A stretch of DNA of 64,000 nucleotides. Origin: Gammaproteobacteria bacterium. Its GTDB lineage: Bacteria > Pseudomonadota > Gammaproteobacteria > Enterobacterales > Alteromonadaceae. The notes beneath the pieces were generated by a model. The model saw only the letters and a program-made list of their open reading frames with translations. It had not been told where the DNA came from and did not search any database. The stretch is from contig JAFLDV010000014.1 in the NCBI GenBank assembly GCA_017302255.1, positions 1 through 64,000 of the forward strand, read 5' to 3'. Positions 27,556 to 36,672 of this stretch are shown here, one piece after another. Each line of letters opens with the position of its first letter. The first letter of the stretch is position 1. Position numbers and translations under genes: made by a program.

Positions 27556-30500
27556 TTTACTTAAACTGCCGCTAGCCGGAAGCGCCTTAATTGAAGCAAG
27601 TGCAGGTACTGGTAAAACCTACACTATTGCCGCTTTATATTTACGCTTGGTGCTTGGCCATCCGCAGGCCGTGCCTGTATTGCCGCCGCAGATCTTGGTA
27701 GTAACCTTTACTGAAGCGGCTACCAGCGAGTTAAAAGGTCGGATCCGGGCACGCCTCGCTGATGCTGCCCGCTTTTTCTTAGAACCAAGCTCAGATGCCG
27801 ATAGCTTCTTGCAACAACTCGCTGCTGAGTTTCCCAAAGAGCAATGGCCAAGCTGTGCCCAGCAGTTGGCATTGGCGGCGCAGTGGATGGATGATGCGGC
27901 TATTTCCACTATTCACGGTTGGTGTAATCGGATGTTGACCGAACACGCCTTTGATAGCGGTGCTGCTTTTGATTTGCAGTTAAACACCGATCTGTCGGAC
28001 TTGAAATTGCAAGTTGTCGAAGACTATTGGCGCAGTTTTATATACCCCTTGTCGCTTGCGCATTACCGGTTATTACAACAAAAGGTTAGTGATCCAGCTC
28101 AGCTCCTGCAGTGTTTATTACCGCTGTGGAATCAGCCGGTAGAGGCTTTTGATACACTACCAGCACAACTGCTACAAGCTGAAATCGTGGACAAACAAAC
28201 AGCACTTTCGGCAATCAAACAACCATTTTCGGATTGGATCGACGAGCTCGAGCAGTTGATCGAAGCGGGAAGAGCTGCTGGTTTGACGGTAAACACCAAG
28301 CTTCGCGCTGATTATGTTAGTCGTTGGCTGACGGCTTTGCGGTTATGGCGTGATACCCCAGAACTTGAGATGCCGGATCTCGGCTCGGGTTTGCAGCGAT
28401 TGACGCCAACAGGGATTGCCGACGCTTGGAAAGGCCAAGCACCTGAGCATCCAATCTTGATAGCGATTGCCAATTTACCCGAAGTGATCGCCGCGTTGCC
28501 TGATGCAATGCAAGGCATTCGAAAGCACGCGATTGCCTGGTGTTTACATCGATTTACTGCGCAAAAAAATCAACTGGGTTTAATGGGATTTGATGATTTA
28601 CTCAGTGGGTTGCAGCAGGCATTGCAGCAACCTAACGGTGATGTGCTTGCTGAGCGGATCCGTCAGCAGTTTCCCTTTGCTCTTATCGATGAATTTCAAG
28701 ATACCGATCCTATTCAGTTCTCTATCTTTGACCGGATTTATCAGTTAGCGGCCCAGCGCACCGATAGTGGCATTTTACTGATTGGTGACCCAAAGCAGGC
28801 TATTTATGGTTTTCGGGGCGCTGATATTTATACCTATTTAGAAGCAAAAGCGAAAACCCAAGGCCATCATTACGGTCTTGATACCAATTTCCGTTCGACC
28901 CAAGCGATGGTGCAAGCGGTTAACGCCATGTTTAGCAAAGCGGAGCAACGGCCAAGCGGTCGCGGAGCCTTTTTATTTCGTGGCGCCCAAACAGATCTGA
29001 GTTTTGTACCAGTGCACGCCAAGGGCCGACCTGAAGTTTTAAAATGGCCGGCGCAGTTACCGGCCTTGGCGGTTCGATATTTGGAAGGCGATGACAAGCC
29101 ATTGGCGAAAGCCAGTTACCTGACGCAGATGGCGGGGGTATGCGCGGCTGAAATCTCGTTGTTGCTTCAAGCCGGTCAGTTAAATACCTGCGGTTTTTCC
29201 AAAGATAATCAGCTCGTTGGAGTATTGCCCAGAGATATTGCTGTGTTGGTGAATAATCAGCAAGAAGCTGACGCGATCCGCAAAGCATTGGCGCAATACC
29301 AAATTCGCAGTGTGTACTTATCAGATAAAGGCTCAGTGTTTGAAAGTCCAATGGCGCATGATCTGTGGTTATGGTTGGATGCATGTGCTGAGCCGCGTAA
29401 TCAGTTGAAAGTCCGCTCGGCCCTTGCCAGTGCCAGTTTGCGCTGGAGTTACAGCATGTTGGCGCGTTTACAAGACGACGAATGGTTTATGGAACAGCAA
29501 CTCGATTTGTTCTTGCAATACCATGCGTTATGGCAGAAATCTGGTGTGCTGCCACTGGTGCGTCGGTTGATGAGCGATTTTCAGGTTGCCGAACATTTGG
29601 CGCAATATCCAGATGCCGAGCGACGGTTGACCGATCTGTTGCATTTAGCGGCGTTACTGCAACAAGCCAGTCGATTGCTTGATGGCGAGCGGGCGTTGTT
29701 GCGCTATTTTGCCCAGCAGCGAAGCGGGGTTGGCTTGGTTGAAGTTGACTCGGTAAAACTGCAACTGGAAAGCGACGAAGCCTTGGTGCGAGTGGTTACT
29801 ATTCATAAATCCAAAGGCTTGGAATATCCATTGGTGTTCCTGCCATTCATTTGTGCTGCACGTGAAGTTGATGCGAAGAAATTGCCATATCGGTTCTATG
29901 AAAACGGCCGTTATCAGCTGGCGGATGTTTCGGATGAGCGTACGTTTAAGTTAGCAACTGAGCAGCGCCTGGCGGAAGATGTGCGTAAATTGTATGTCGC
30001 TATGACTAGGGCTCAGCATTATTGTTGGCTTGGGCTGGCACCGCAAAAAGAACTAAGTGCAATTGGCTACTTGATTGCCGACGAGGGCGAATTGGATCCG
30101 GCGCAAATTGGCACACAGCTGGAATTATGGCTCTCAACAACCGATTGGCCGGAAGTGGATTTAAAGCCTGCAAATCTGGCATTGTCTGCGGCTAATTTCG
30201 TTGACTTAACCAGTTCGCAGCAACTTGCTGATTATGCGGTGATGCCAAGTCGCCAGCGGGTGGCATGGTGGACCGCAAGTTACAGCGCCATTGCCAGTGG
30301 TGTCGAGAATGCCGAGCATAAAGGTGGTGAACTGTACCAAGAACTGTCAGCAGAGCAGCGGGAATGGACGGAGCCAGTAACAGCGCCAGATTTTTCGGAA
30401 GATTTTATTCGCGGCGCTGATGCCGGGACTTTATTGCATGGTGAATTGGAATGGGCTGGTGAACAAGGTTTTGCCAATATCGCCCAAGCCCCCGAACAAT

Positions 30501-31207
30501 GGCGTGCTCATCTTGTCGAAACCTTGATTGCTTTAAATCTGTTAAGCGAAAGCAAAGATGGTTGGCAACGTCGATTTTTACGCTCTGAAGCCGGCCAAAG
30601 CCCGTACTTTGAAAGCGCCGAAGCTGCAGTGGCACCAATGTGGCAATGGTTGGTTTCGTTGTTGTCGGTGCCGTTACTGCCAGACCAAACTGCATTGAGC
30701 GGTTTAACGCAAACCAAGGTTGAGCTTGAGTTTTGGATCAGTGCCGATAAAGTGTCGACCAAGCAGCTAGATGCTTTATTGTCTAAATACATGTGGCCGG
30801 GCTTAACCAGACCGGAGCTTGATGCCCGGTTGGTCAACGGCATGTTAAAAGGCTTTATCGATTTGAGTTTCATGCAAAATGGTCAGTACTATGTCGCTGA
30901 TTATAAGAGTAATTTCTTAGCATCAGGCAGATACACTGATAACGAGTTAATCGAAGTGATGCTGGCGAAACGTTACGATTTGCAAGCAGCCTGTTATGGT
31001 TTGGCGATGCATCGTTTGTTAAAAAGTCGCAAAGCTGACTATCAGCCAGCCTTGCATCTAGGTCCGGCGGTTTATTGGTTTTTACGCGGCAGCGCCAAAG
31101 CCAACCACGGGGTTTTGCGTGTTGATTTGCCCATTGCACTCATTAGCGCACTTGATGACATGTTCAAGGGCATTGCGGTTGTCCCACAACAGGTGGAGGC
31201 GATATGA
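27542..31207 (+). CDS. recB: RecBCD enzyme subunit RecB
   Basis: The 1221-residue helicase-nuclease subunit. The Walker A motif ASAGTGKTYTIAALYLRL is at the N terminus, with TFTEAATSELKGRI, FALIDEFQDTDPIQF near residue 380, IGDPKQAIYGFRGAD, VVTIHKSKGLEYPLVFLP and the C-terminal nuclease motif YVADYKSNF with the metal-binding Asp-Tyr-Lys. ATG at 27542 follows GGGGAG; the frame extends upstream to 27341 but that part overlaps recC and is not RecB-like. Its stop overlaps the recD start (ATGA). Confidence 0.96.
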   Translation: MQTLDLLKLPLAGSALIEASAGTGKTYTIAALYLRLVLGHPQAVPVLPPQILVVTFTEAATSELKGRIRARLADAARFFLEPSSDADSFLQQLAAEFPKEQWPSCAQQLALAAQWMDDAAISTIHGWCNRMLTEHAFDSGAAFDLQLNTDLSDLKLQVVEDYWRSFIYPLSLAHYRLLQQKVSDPAQLLQCLLPLWNQPVEAFDTLPAQLLQAEIVDKQTALSAIKQPFSDWIDELEQLIEAGRAAGLTVNTKLRADYVSRWLTALRLWRDTPELEMPDLGSGLQRLTPTGIADAWKGQAPEHPILIAIANLPEVIAALPDAMQGIRKHAIAWCLHRFTAQKNQLGLMGFDDLLSGLQQALQQPNGDVLAERIRQQFPFALIDEFQDTDPIQFSIFDRIYQLAAQRTDSGILLIGDPKQAIYGFRGADIYTYLEAKAKTQGHHYGLDTNFRSTQAMVQAVNAMFSKAEQRPSGRGAFLFRGAQTDLSFVPVHAKGRPEVLKWPAQLPALAVRYLEGDDKPLAKASYLTQMAGVCAAEISLLLQAGQLNTCGFSKDNQLVGVLPRDIAVLVNNQQEADAIRKALAQYQIRSVYLSDKGSVFESPMAHDLWLWLDACAEPRNQLKVRSALASASLRWSYSMLARLQDDEWFMEQQLDLFLQYHALWQKSGVLPLVRRLMSDFQVAEHLAQYPDAERRLTDLLHLAALLQQASRLLDGERALLRYFAQQRSGVGLVEVDSVKLQLESDEALVRVVTIHKSKGLEYPLVFLPFICAAREVDAKKLPYRFYENGRYQLADVSDERTFKLATEQRLAEDVRKLYVAMTRAQHYCWLGLAPQKELSAIGYLIADEGELDPAQIGTQLELWLSTTDWPEVDLKPANLALSAANFVDLTSSQQLADYAVMPSRQRVAWWTASYSAIASGVENAEHKGGELYQELSAEQREWTEPVTAPDFSEDFIRGADAGTLLHGELEWAGEQGFANIAQAPEQWRAHLVETLIALNLLSESKDGWQRRFLRSEAGQSPYFESAEAAVAPMWQWLVSLLSVPLLPDQTALSGLTQTKVELEFWISADKVSTKQLDALLSKYMWPGLTRPELDARLVNGMLKGFIDLSFMQNGQYYVADYKSNFLASGRYTDNELIEVMLAKRYDLQAACYGLAMHRLLKSRKADYQPALHLGPAVYWFLRGSAKANHGVLRVDLPIALISALDDMFKGIAVVPQQVEAI

Positions 31208-33270
31208 ATACTGCTAGCGCAACAACTCTAAGTCCACTTCAGCCACGCCGCGTTGCAAACCCTGCGGTCAGCGAACTTTTGCTTGGATGGCAGCAACTCG
31301 CCATTATTCGGCCCTTGGATCTGGCCTTGGTGCAGTTTTGTCATACGCAAACTCAGGCCACGATGACTGAAACTGCACCAAACCTGCTTTGGGGCTGGTT
31401 GGCGCTGGCAAGTGCACAATTGGCACAAGGCCATCTTTGTTTAGATCTAGCGCAAGCGATAGATTCACCAGCATCATTGCTGGCGCCAAGCAGCCGGTAT
31501 GGTCAGCCGATTACTGTGTTAGCACAGTTTATGGCGACGCAATCGGTGGCTAGCGTCCAGCAACTTCTACGCAATTACCCACAATTGATTTGCAATGCCG
31601 AGCAAATCACCGAGCAAGCTCAGCAACCTTCAACACCTTTTGTGCTCAATGGCGTACGGCTGTATTTGCAGCGTTACTGGCGCTACGAGCAGCAAATCAA
31701 AAAATTTATTGGTCATTGCCAATTGCAGGATAACACTCGAATGCTGCAGGCAAGTGCGGATAATCGTACTGTGGCTGAGCAGCAACAAGTCAAAGCAACC
31801 CTAGATCTATTATTTGCCGATAGCCAAGCCAATCCAGACTGGCAGCGTATGGCCTGTGCTTTAGCGGCAACCAGCAGCTTTGCAGTCATTACTGGCGGAC
31901 CAGGCACTGGTAAAACCACTACAGTGGTTAAGCTGTTGTTGTTACTTCAGCAAATGGCGGGGGATAAGCCACTGCATATTGAATTAGCTGCACCAACCGG
32001 TAAAGCGGCAGCGCGACTGACCCAGTCTATTGCCGGTGCTATCGCGAAATTGAGTGACAGGGCGGATCTAGCGGCATTGCCTTGGCAATCAGTGCAATTA
32101 CAAGCGCAAACTATCCATCGTTTGCTCGGCTCCGTACCCGGACGGCAGGCATTTCATCATCATCAAGGACGTCCGTTGCCACTAGATGTGTTGGTCGTGG
32201 ATGAAGCCTCGATGGTGGATGTAGAGTTGATGTCTGCGCTGTTACAAGCGCTGCCGAAACATGGCCGTTTGATTTTGTTGGGCGATAAAGACCAGTTAGC
32301 CTCGGTGGAAGCGGGAGCCATTCTTGGTGAACTTTGCAAAGATGCGTTACATGGCGGTTATAGTCAGGAAACGGCAGCTAGGTTAGCAACTTTAACGGGG
32401 CAAATTGTGCCGGCGAATTATCTTAGCGAAAACCCCGCTAGCCTTGAACAGCATATTGTCATGTTACGCACTAGCCACCGCTTTGCTGCAGATAGTGCGA
32501 TTGGTCGATTGGCCACTGCTGTCAATGCTGGGGATGAAAAACTGGTTCAGCAGTTATTTGCGACAATAAATTCGCCAGATAGCGGTCATGCTAATGATTT
32601 AGCGGCTTTAGCGTATTGCTCGCCGCAACAAAATTCACGATGGCTCAATGATTTAGTCCTTGGGAATAACCCGCAACAAGGGTTGTGGCCGTTATTTCAT
32701 CAGTTGCAGCAGCCGCTGGCGACCGACGATGCACAAGCGAGTGCGCTTTTACAGCGACTCGGTCAATTCCAAATCCTCTGTGCCGTTCGACAAGGGCCAT
32801 TTGGTGTTGAACAAATCAACCAGCAAATAGAACAGTTGCTACGTCAGCATCGACTGATTACTCGTCACGAGCAGTGGTATGCCGGACGTCCGGTCATGAT
32901 TGCACAAAATGACTACAGTACAGGCTTAATGAATGGCGATATAGGGATTTGCGTAAGCGTTAGTGATGGCGGGCGCGAATTGTTAAAAGTGGCATTTGCC
33001 ACAGCTGATGGCGTACGCTGGTTTTTGCCAAGTCGTTTGCCAGCCTTAGAAACAGTGTTTGCGATGACAGTCCATAAGTCGCAAGGATCTGAGTTTCGTC
33101 ATGCCGTTTTAATAGTTCCTGAGCAAGTAAGTCCAGTGCTCACTCGGGAGTTGTTATACACCGGCATTACTCGTGCGGCGGCTCAATTTAGTTTAGTTGC
33201 CAGTGATTTAAGGGTGATGTACCGAGCGATCCAGCAACCGACGGAGCGTCGTGGCGGTTTACGCCTCTAG
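31204..33270 (+). CDS. recD: RecBCD enzyme subunit RecD
   Basis: The 688-residue 5'-3' helicase subunit. Walker A is GGPGTGKTTTVVKLL near residue 232, followed by LAAPTGKAAARLTQS, Walker B VLVVDEASMVD, LLGDKDQLASVEAGAILG and the C-terminal AMTVHKSQGSEF with YTGITRAA. Length is above E. coli RecD (608), mostly in the N-terminal region. Translation is coupled to recB by the ATGA overlap. The three genes form a tight recC-recB-recD operon. Confidence 0.96.
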   Translation: MNTASATTLSPLQPRRVANPAVSELLLGWQQLAIIRPLDLALVQFCHTQTQATMTETAPNLLWGWLALASAQLAQGHLCLDLAQAIDSPASLLAPSSRYGQPITVLAQFMATQSVASVQQLLRNYPQLICNAEQITEQAQQPSTPFVLNGVRLYLQRYWRYEQQIKKFIGHCQLQDNTRMLQASADNRTVAEQQQVKATLDLLFADSQANPDWQRMACALAATSSFAVITGGPGTGKTTTVVKLLLLLQQMAGDKPLHIELAAPTGKAAARLTQSIAGAIAKLSDRADLAALPWQSVQLQAQTIHRLLGSVPGRQAFHHHQGRPLPLDVLVVDEASMVDVELMSALLQALPKHGRLILLGDKDQLASVEAGAILGELCKDALHGGYSQETAARLATLTGQIVPANYLSENPASLEQHIVMLRTSHRFAADSAIGRLATAVNAGDEKLVQQLFATINSPDSGHANDLAALAYCSPQQNSRWLNDLVLGNNPQQGLWPLFHQLQQPLATDDAQASALLQRLGQFQILCAVRQGPFGVEQINQQIEQLLRQHRLITRHEQWYAGRPVMIAQNDYSTGLMNGDIGICVSVSDGGRELLKVAFATADGVRWFLPSRLPALETVFAMTVHKSQGSEFRHAVLIVPEQVSPVLTRELLYTGITRAAAQFSLVASDLRVMYRAIQQPTERRGGLRL

Positions 33271-33451
33271 GCTCAGTGATTTGTAGATCCTGAATTTTGC
33301 ACTGACTCGAAGAACGTCCTGTTAGGTTGATGATCTACAAGCGTTACTGACTTTGGTCTATGTGACGCCAAAGTAGTCAGTGGAAAAGGCTTTGCAGAGC
33401 CACGCAAAACACCGATAATAAACGACTTTTTAAGCATAGTTGGATACTGAA

Positions 33452-34276
33452 ATGGATTGGTTGTTGTTGTTTAAAGCCTTCATTATGGGCATTGTGGAAG
33501 GGTTAACAGAGTTTTTGCCGATTTCCAGTACAGGTCATCTGATTGTTGTCGGCGACTTAATTGGTTTTGAAAATACAGGGAAAGTGTTTGAAATCGCAAT
33601 TCAGTTAGGCGCAATTTTAGCCATCGTTTTCGAGTATCGTCGCCGGTTTATTGATGTCACCACTGGCATTTTTACTGATAGCAAAGCGCAGAAGTTTATT
33701 CTGAATCTATTTGTCGCGTTTTTGCCTGCGGCAATAATCGGCTTGTTGTTTATCAAAATAATCAAACTGTATTTGTTTAATCCATTAACGGTCGCAATCA
33801 TGCTGATCATTGGTGGTTTAATTATCCTTTGGGCTGAGCGGCGGATGCATCAAGTGAGAGTCCATGACGTCGACGACATCAGTTGGAAAGATGCATTGAA
33901 AATCGGCTGTTTCCAAGTGGTTTCAATGATCCCAGGGACTTCGCGTTCTGGTTCTACCATCATTGGTGGTCTGTTTATTGGTCTCGATCGCAAGGTTGCT
34001 GCCGAGTTTTCATTTTTCCTCGCAGTACCGACCATGTTTGCCGCCACTTTCTATGATTTGTACAAACATCGTGACGTGTTAAATGGCGCCGATCTGCCAA
34101 TGTTTGCGGTTGGGTTTATCACAGCTTTTATTACAGCACTGATTGCTGTGCGGACATTAGTAAAGTTTGTCGCTAAACATAGTTATGAGATTTTTGCTTG
34201 GTATCGTATAGCCTTCGGCGGCCTGATTTTGTTGACTTGGCAGCTTGGCTTAGTTGATTGGGAACTCCCAACTTAA
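33452..34276 (+). CDS. uppP: Undecaprenyl-diphosphatase
   Basis: UppP/BacA recycles undecaprenyl diphosphate to the monophosphate carrier used for peptidoglycan and surface polysaccharides, and its overproduction gives bacitracin resistance. The 274-residue integral membrane protein shows the first active-site motif GIVEGLTEFLPISSTGH and the second PGTSRSGSTI with its catalytic arginine. ATG at 33452 is preferred over a TTG at 33440. It is monocistronic, lying between recD and the polysaccharide cluster, which needs the same lipid carrier. Confidence 0.96.
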   Translation: MDWLLLFKAFIMGIVEGLTEFLPISSTGHLIVVGDLIGFENTGKVFEIAIQLGAILAIVFEYRRRFIDVTTGIFTDSKAQKFILNLFVAFLPAAIIGLLFIKIIKLYLFNPLTVAIMLIIGGLIILWAERRMHQVRVHDVDDISWKDALKIGCFQVVSMIPGTSRSGSTIIGGLFIGLDRKVAAEFSFFLAVPTMFAATFYDLYKHRDVLNGADLPMFAVGFITAFITALIAVRTLVKFVAKHSYEIFAWYRIAFGGLILLTWQLGLVDWELPT

Positions 34277-34301
34277 ATCTATACGTTTGACTAATAAGTA
34301 A

Positions 34302-34338
34302 AGACTGCCGGTATTGCGTAAGCTGCCGGCAGTTTTTA
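34302..34338 (+). terminator. Rho-independent terminator of uppP
   Basis: Stem ACTGCCGG / CCGGCAGT with a 14-base loop, followed by five T. It lies between uppP and the converging polysaccharide arm. Confidence 0.85.
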
Positions 34339-34391
34339 TTTGGATAGGAGAAAAATTCCATGCATAAGCGGTTGTTGAAGGGCGCTTATGC

Positions 34392-35597
34392 CTACAGCGA
34401 GCCTTTCTGATCTGCGGTAAATTTCGCTAAAAGAGAGCCAAGTGATTGCCACATCTGCACATTCTGTTGGCTAAGTCGAGCCGAATTTTCTGCCAAAGTA
34501 GCCTCAATTGCTGCGCGCTCTTGGGTTAATTGCTCAATTTTACTGATTAAATGCGAAGCTGAAACCTCACTGAGACAATAATCGGCGACGCCAAAATCCG
34601 CCATCATTTGCTGATACTTATGGCTCCAGCTGGTGGTGATGCATGGCACGGCTTGGCTTAAAGCATTAATAGCCCCATGAAATCTTGAACTTATTACCAG
34701 CTGTGCACCGCCAATGAATTGCTTCAGGACTAAAGGATCGTCGATTTGCAAGGTGCTCGCATTACTTAATTGGGCAATTTTCTGGCAGATCTCCGCATCT
34801 TCACGCCCCTCGTGATTGAGTAGGACAACTTTAAAACTTTTAGCGGCCAAGTGGCGCGCAGCAGCAGCAAAGGCTTCGATATAACTTTGGTAGTCTAACT
34901 CTGCTTGCGCATGATTAAACTTTGACACTACTTTGTGATTTGGGATGAGTACCGCGTAGGGTGAGGTAATCTCGCAAGCACCATCTAAAAGGACTGAAGC
35001 TTGTGCGCCTGTATTTAAACCGATGGTAAAATCGACCGCAAGTTGCACATGCGCTGGCAAATTCGCTTGGCATTGTTTGAGGTGTTCAAGTGATGCCGCA
35101 TCCCTGACAAATATCGCTGTAGCATGCTGAATAATATCGACCATTGCTGCTTTGCTGGCGGCGGTGTTAAAAGGACCGAAAGCCTGCGGCATAAAAATGA
35201 AAGGTTTGCCGGCTTTATGGTAGCGGACGACTTCACGGGCGGTATTTTGTAAAAACTGGAGCGGCCATTGATCGCCATAAGCAAAGCCAGAAGCTTCCAG
35301 CACTACATCAACATCAGCTTCGGTAACTAAACCATAACGTCGAGCAAATTGTCGAAGCGCGTTTGGCAATTTGCCAAACCACGGCGTTAGATCAAAGTTA
35401 TAACGTCGAAACGATAACTTTTGCCATGCGCCTAACTTGGCTCGTTCAAGATAAGGTAAGTTCGGTCCAGGGGATAATACCAGCTGAAATGATAAGCCCA
35501 ATTTTTGTAAGCCTTGCAGGGTTGCAAGTAGCATAAGGTAGGCACCTTTATTGCGAAATTGCACCCCTTTAACTTCAATAAGCAGTGGCTTAGACAT
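34392..35597 (-). CDS. Polysaccharide pyruvyl transferase family protein
   Basis: A 401-residue protein of the CsaB/WcaK pyruvyl transferase family, which adds ketal-linked pyruvate from PEP to sugars of exopolysaccharides or wall polymers. The N terminus has VKGVQFRNKGAYLMLLATLQ, and the C-terminal half holds the nucleotide-sugar-transferase-like GGAQLVISSRFHGAINALSQ followed by the usual Ser/His region TTSWSHKY. No signal peptide is seen. It overlaps the nitroreductase-like gene by eight bases and is the last gene of the minus-strand arm. Confidence 0.87.
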   Translation of the reverse strand: MSKPLLIEVKGVQFRNKGAYLMLLATLQGLQKLGLSFQLVLSPGPNLPYLERAKLGAWQKLSFRRYNFDLTPWFGKLPNALRQFARRYGLVTEADVDVVLEASGFAYGDQWPLQFLQNTAREVVRYHKAGKPFIFMPQAFGPFNTAASKAAMVDIIQHATAIFVRDAASLEHLKQCQANLPAHVQLAVDFTIGLNTGAQASVLLDGACEITSPYAVLIPNHKVVSKFNHAQAELDYQSYIEAFAAAARHLAAKSFKVVLLNHEGREDAEICQKIAQLSNASTLQIDDPLVLKQFIGGAQLVISSRFHGAINALSQAVPCITTSWSHKYQQMMADFGVADYCLSEVSASHLISKIEQLTQERAAIEATLAENSARLSQQNVQMWQSLGSLLAKFTADQKGSL

Positions 35598-36636
35598 ATT
35601 GAATTAGCTCCGCTGGCGTCTTCTTTTCGGAATGAGGCACCAGTCCCGCAGGATCTGGATAACCAACGGCAATCAACATCACCACTCGTTCAAAGGGTTT
35701 TAGCGCAAGCAGTTGGCCGATTTTTAACTCGTAGTTCTCGATGTCAGGCCAATTAATGGCGCATGAGGCAAGGCCTAAAGTTTCAAGCGCAAGCATTAGC
35801 TGCATATTGGCAAGGCTCGCATCAATATAAATGACATGTCGGTCACGTTCGAAGGGATAGGCACTTAAATCGCCGACCACCGCCAATATCGCAGGGATAT
35901 TATGAGCGTAGCCGACCGTGCCCATAGGTAACGCGGCAAGTTTGCCAAGCATCGGCTGGGAAAGCGCTGCAATGTATCGAAACGGTTGCCGGTTACAAGC
36001 GCTAGGTGCTTGTGCTGCCGCACTAACTGCTTGTTCGAGGATGCTTTGCTCAACCGGTTTGGCTAGGAAATTTCGAGTTGAACAACGTTGTTGGCATAAC
36101 TGCAAAAACTCTGGGTAGCTGATATCCGCGCGAACTCTGGCACCATAAGGTTTTGGTGCTGCGCTGTCACCCTTAGAATTAGCTGGTAAATGCAATCGAA
36201 CTTGCTGCTGCAAAGTGCTAAAAAAAGCGGGTTGCGGGGCTGCTGTCGGCCAGGTCGTGACAGCAAAATACTGCTGTAACACATCATGGCAATAGGTAAG
36301 CAGCACAGGGTCTATCGCGTCGGTATGCTGAAGATAATTCTGTAACGCACTTAGGGTTTCATCAATATAATCCAAGGCAAATAGCGGTTTACGTACTGAC
36401 ATACTTAAGCCTTTCTCAAGGCGATGCAGGTTACGGCGCAAAATAACACTCGCTATTTGACAACTGGCTTCATATACCCGGTAATGGTTGCGGCCTGCTA
36501 CAGTTGCCCATTGTTCGCGACGAAAATGCGGATTAAAAAGCGCGTAATAGCAATTGGCTAATAATCGATGCTTAGCGGCAATCGGCAACAGCCGTTGGTC
36601 GAGCCATGCGTAAAAACTGAGGATAAGTTTTTTCAT
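35590..36636 (-). CDS. Nitroreductase-fold protein with N-terminal helical domain
   Basis: A 348-residue protein. The C-terminal half (about 170-348) has the nitroreductase FMN-binding pattern: RCSTRNF, then APSACNRQPFRYI, and LETLGLASCAINWPD near residue 300. The N-terminal 150 residues form a separate helical region with the conserved-looking RRNLHRLEKGLSM. Members of this type lie in capsule and exopolysaccharide clusters beside pyruvyl transferases, but their reaction is not known. It overlaps the pyruvyl transferase gene by eight bases, so the two products are probably needed together. Whether it uses FMN cannot be told from sequence. Confidence 0.8.
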   Translation of the reverse strand: MKKLILSFYAWLDQRLLPIAAKHRLLANCYYALFNPHFRREQWATVAGRNHYRVYEASCQIASVILRRNLHRLEKGLSMSVRKPLFALDYIDETLSALQNYLQHTDAIDPVLLTYCHDVLQQYFAVTTWPTAAPQPAFFSTLQQQVRLHLPANSKGDSAAPKPYGARVRADISYPEFLQLCQQRCSTRNFLAKPVEQSILEQAVSAAAQAPSACNRQPFRYIAALSQPMLGKLAALPMGTVGYAHNIPAILAVVGDLSAYPFERDRHVIYIDASLANMQLMLALETLGLASCAINWPDIENYELKIGQLLALKPFERVVMLIAVGYPDPAGLVPHSEKKTPAELIQYV

Positions 36637-36672
36637 TCTTCACCATTCTTAGGAAAAGTGTGATGCCGGGCA

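Noticed and set aside
33347..33382. Imperfect hairpin between recD and uppP
   Set aside because: The arms CTGACTTTGG and CCAAAGTAGTCAG pair only with a bulge and there is no T-run, so I cannot call a terminator or a small RNA.
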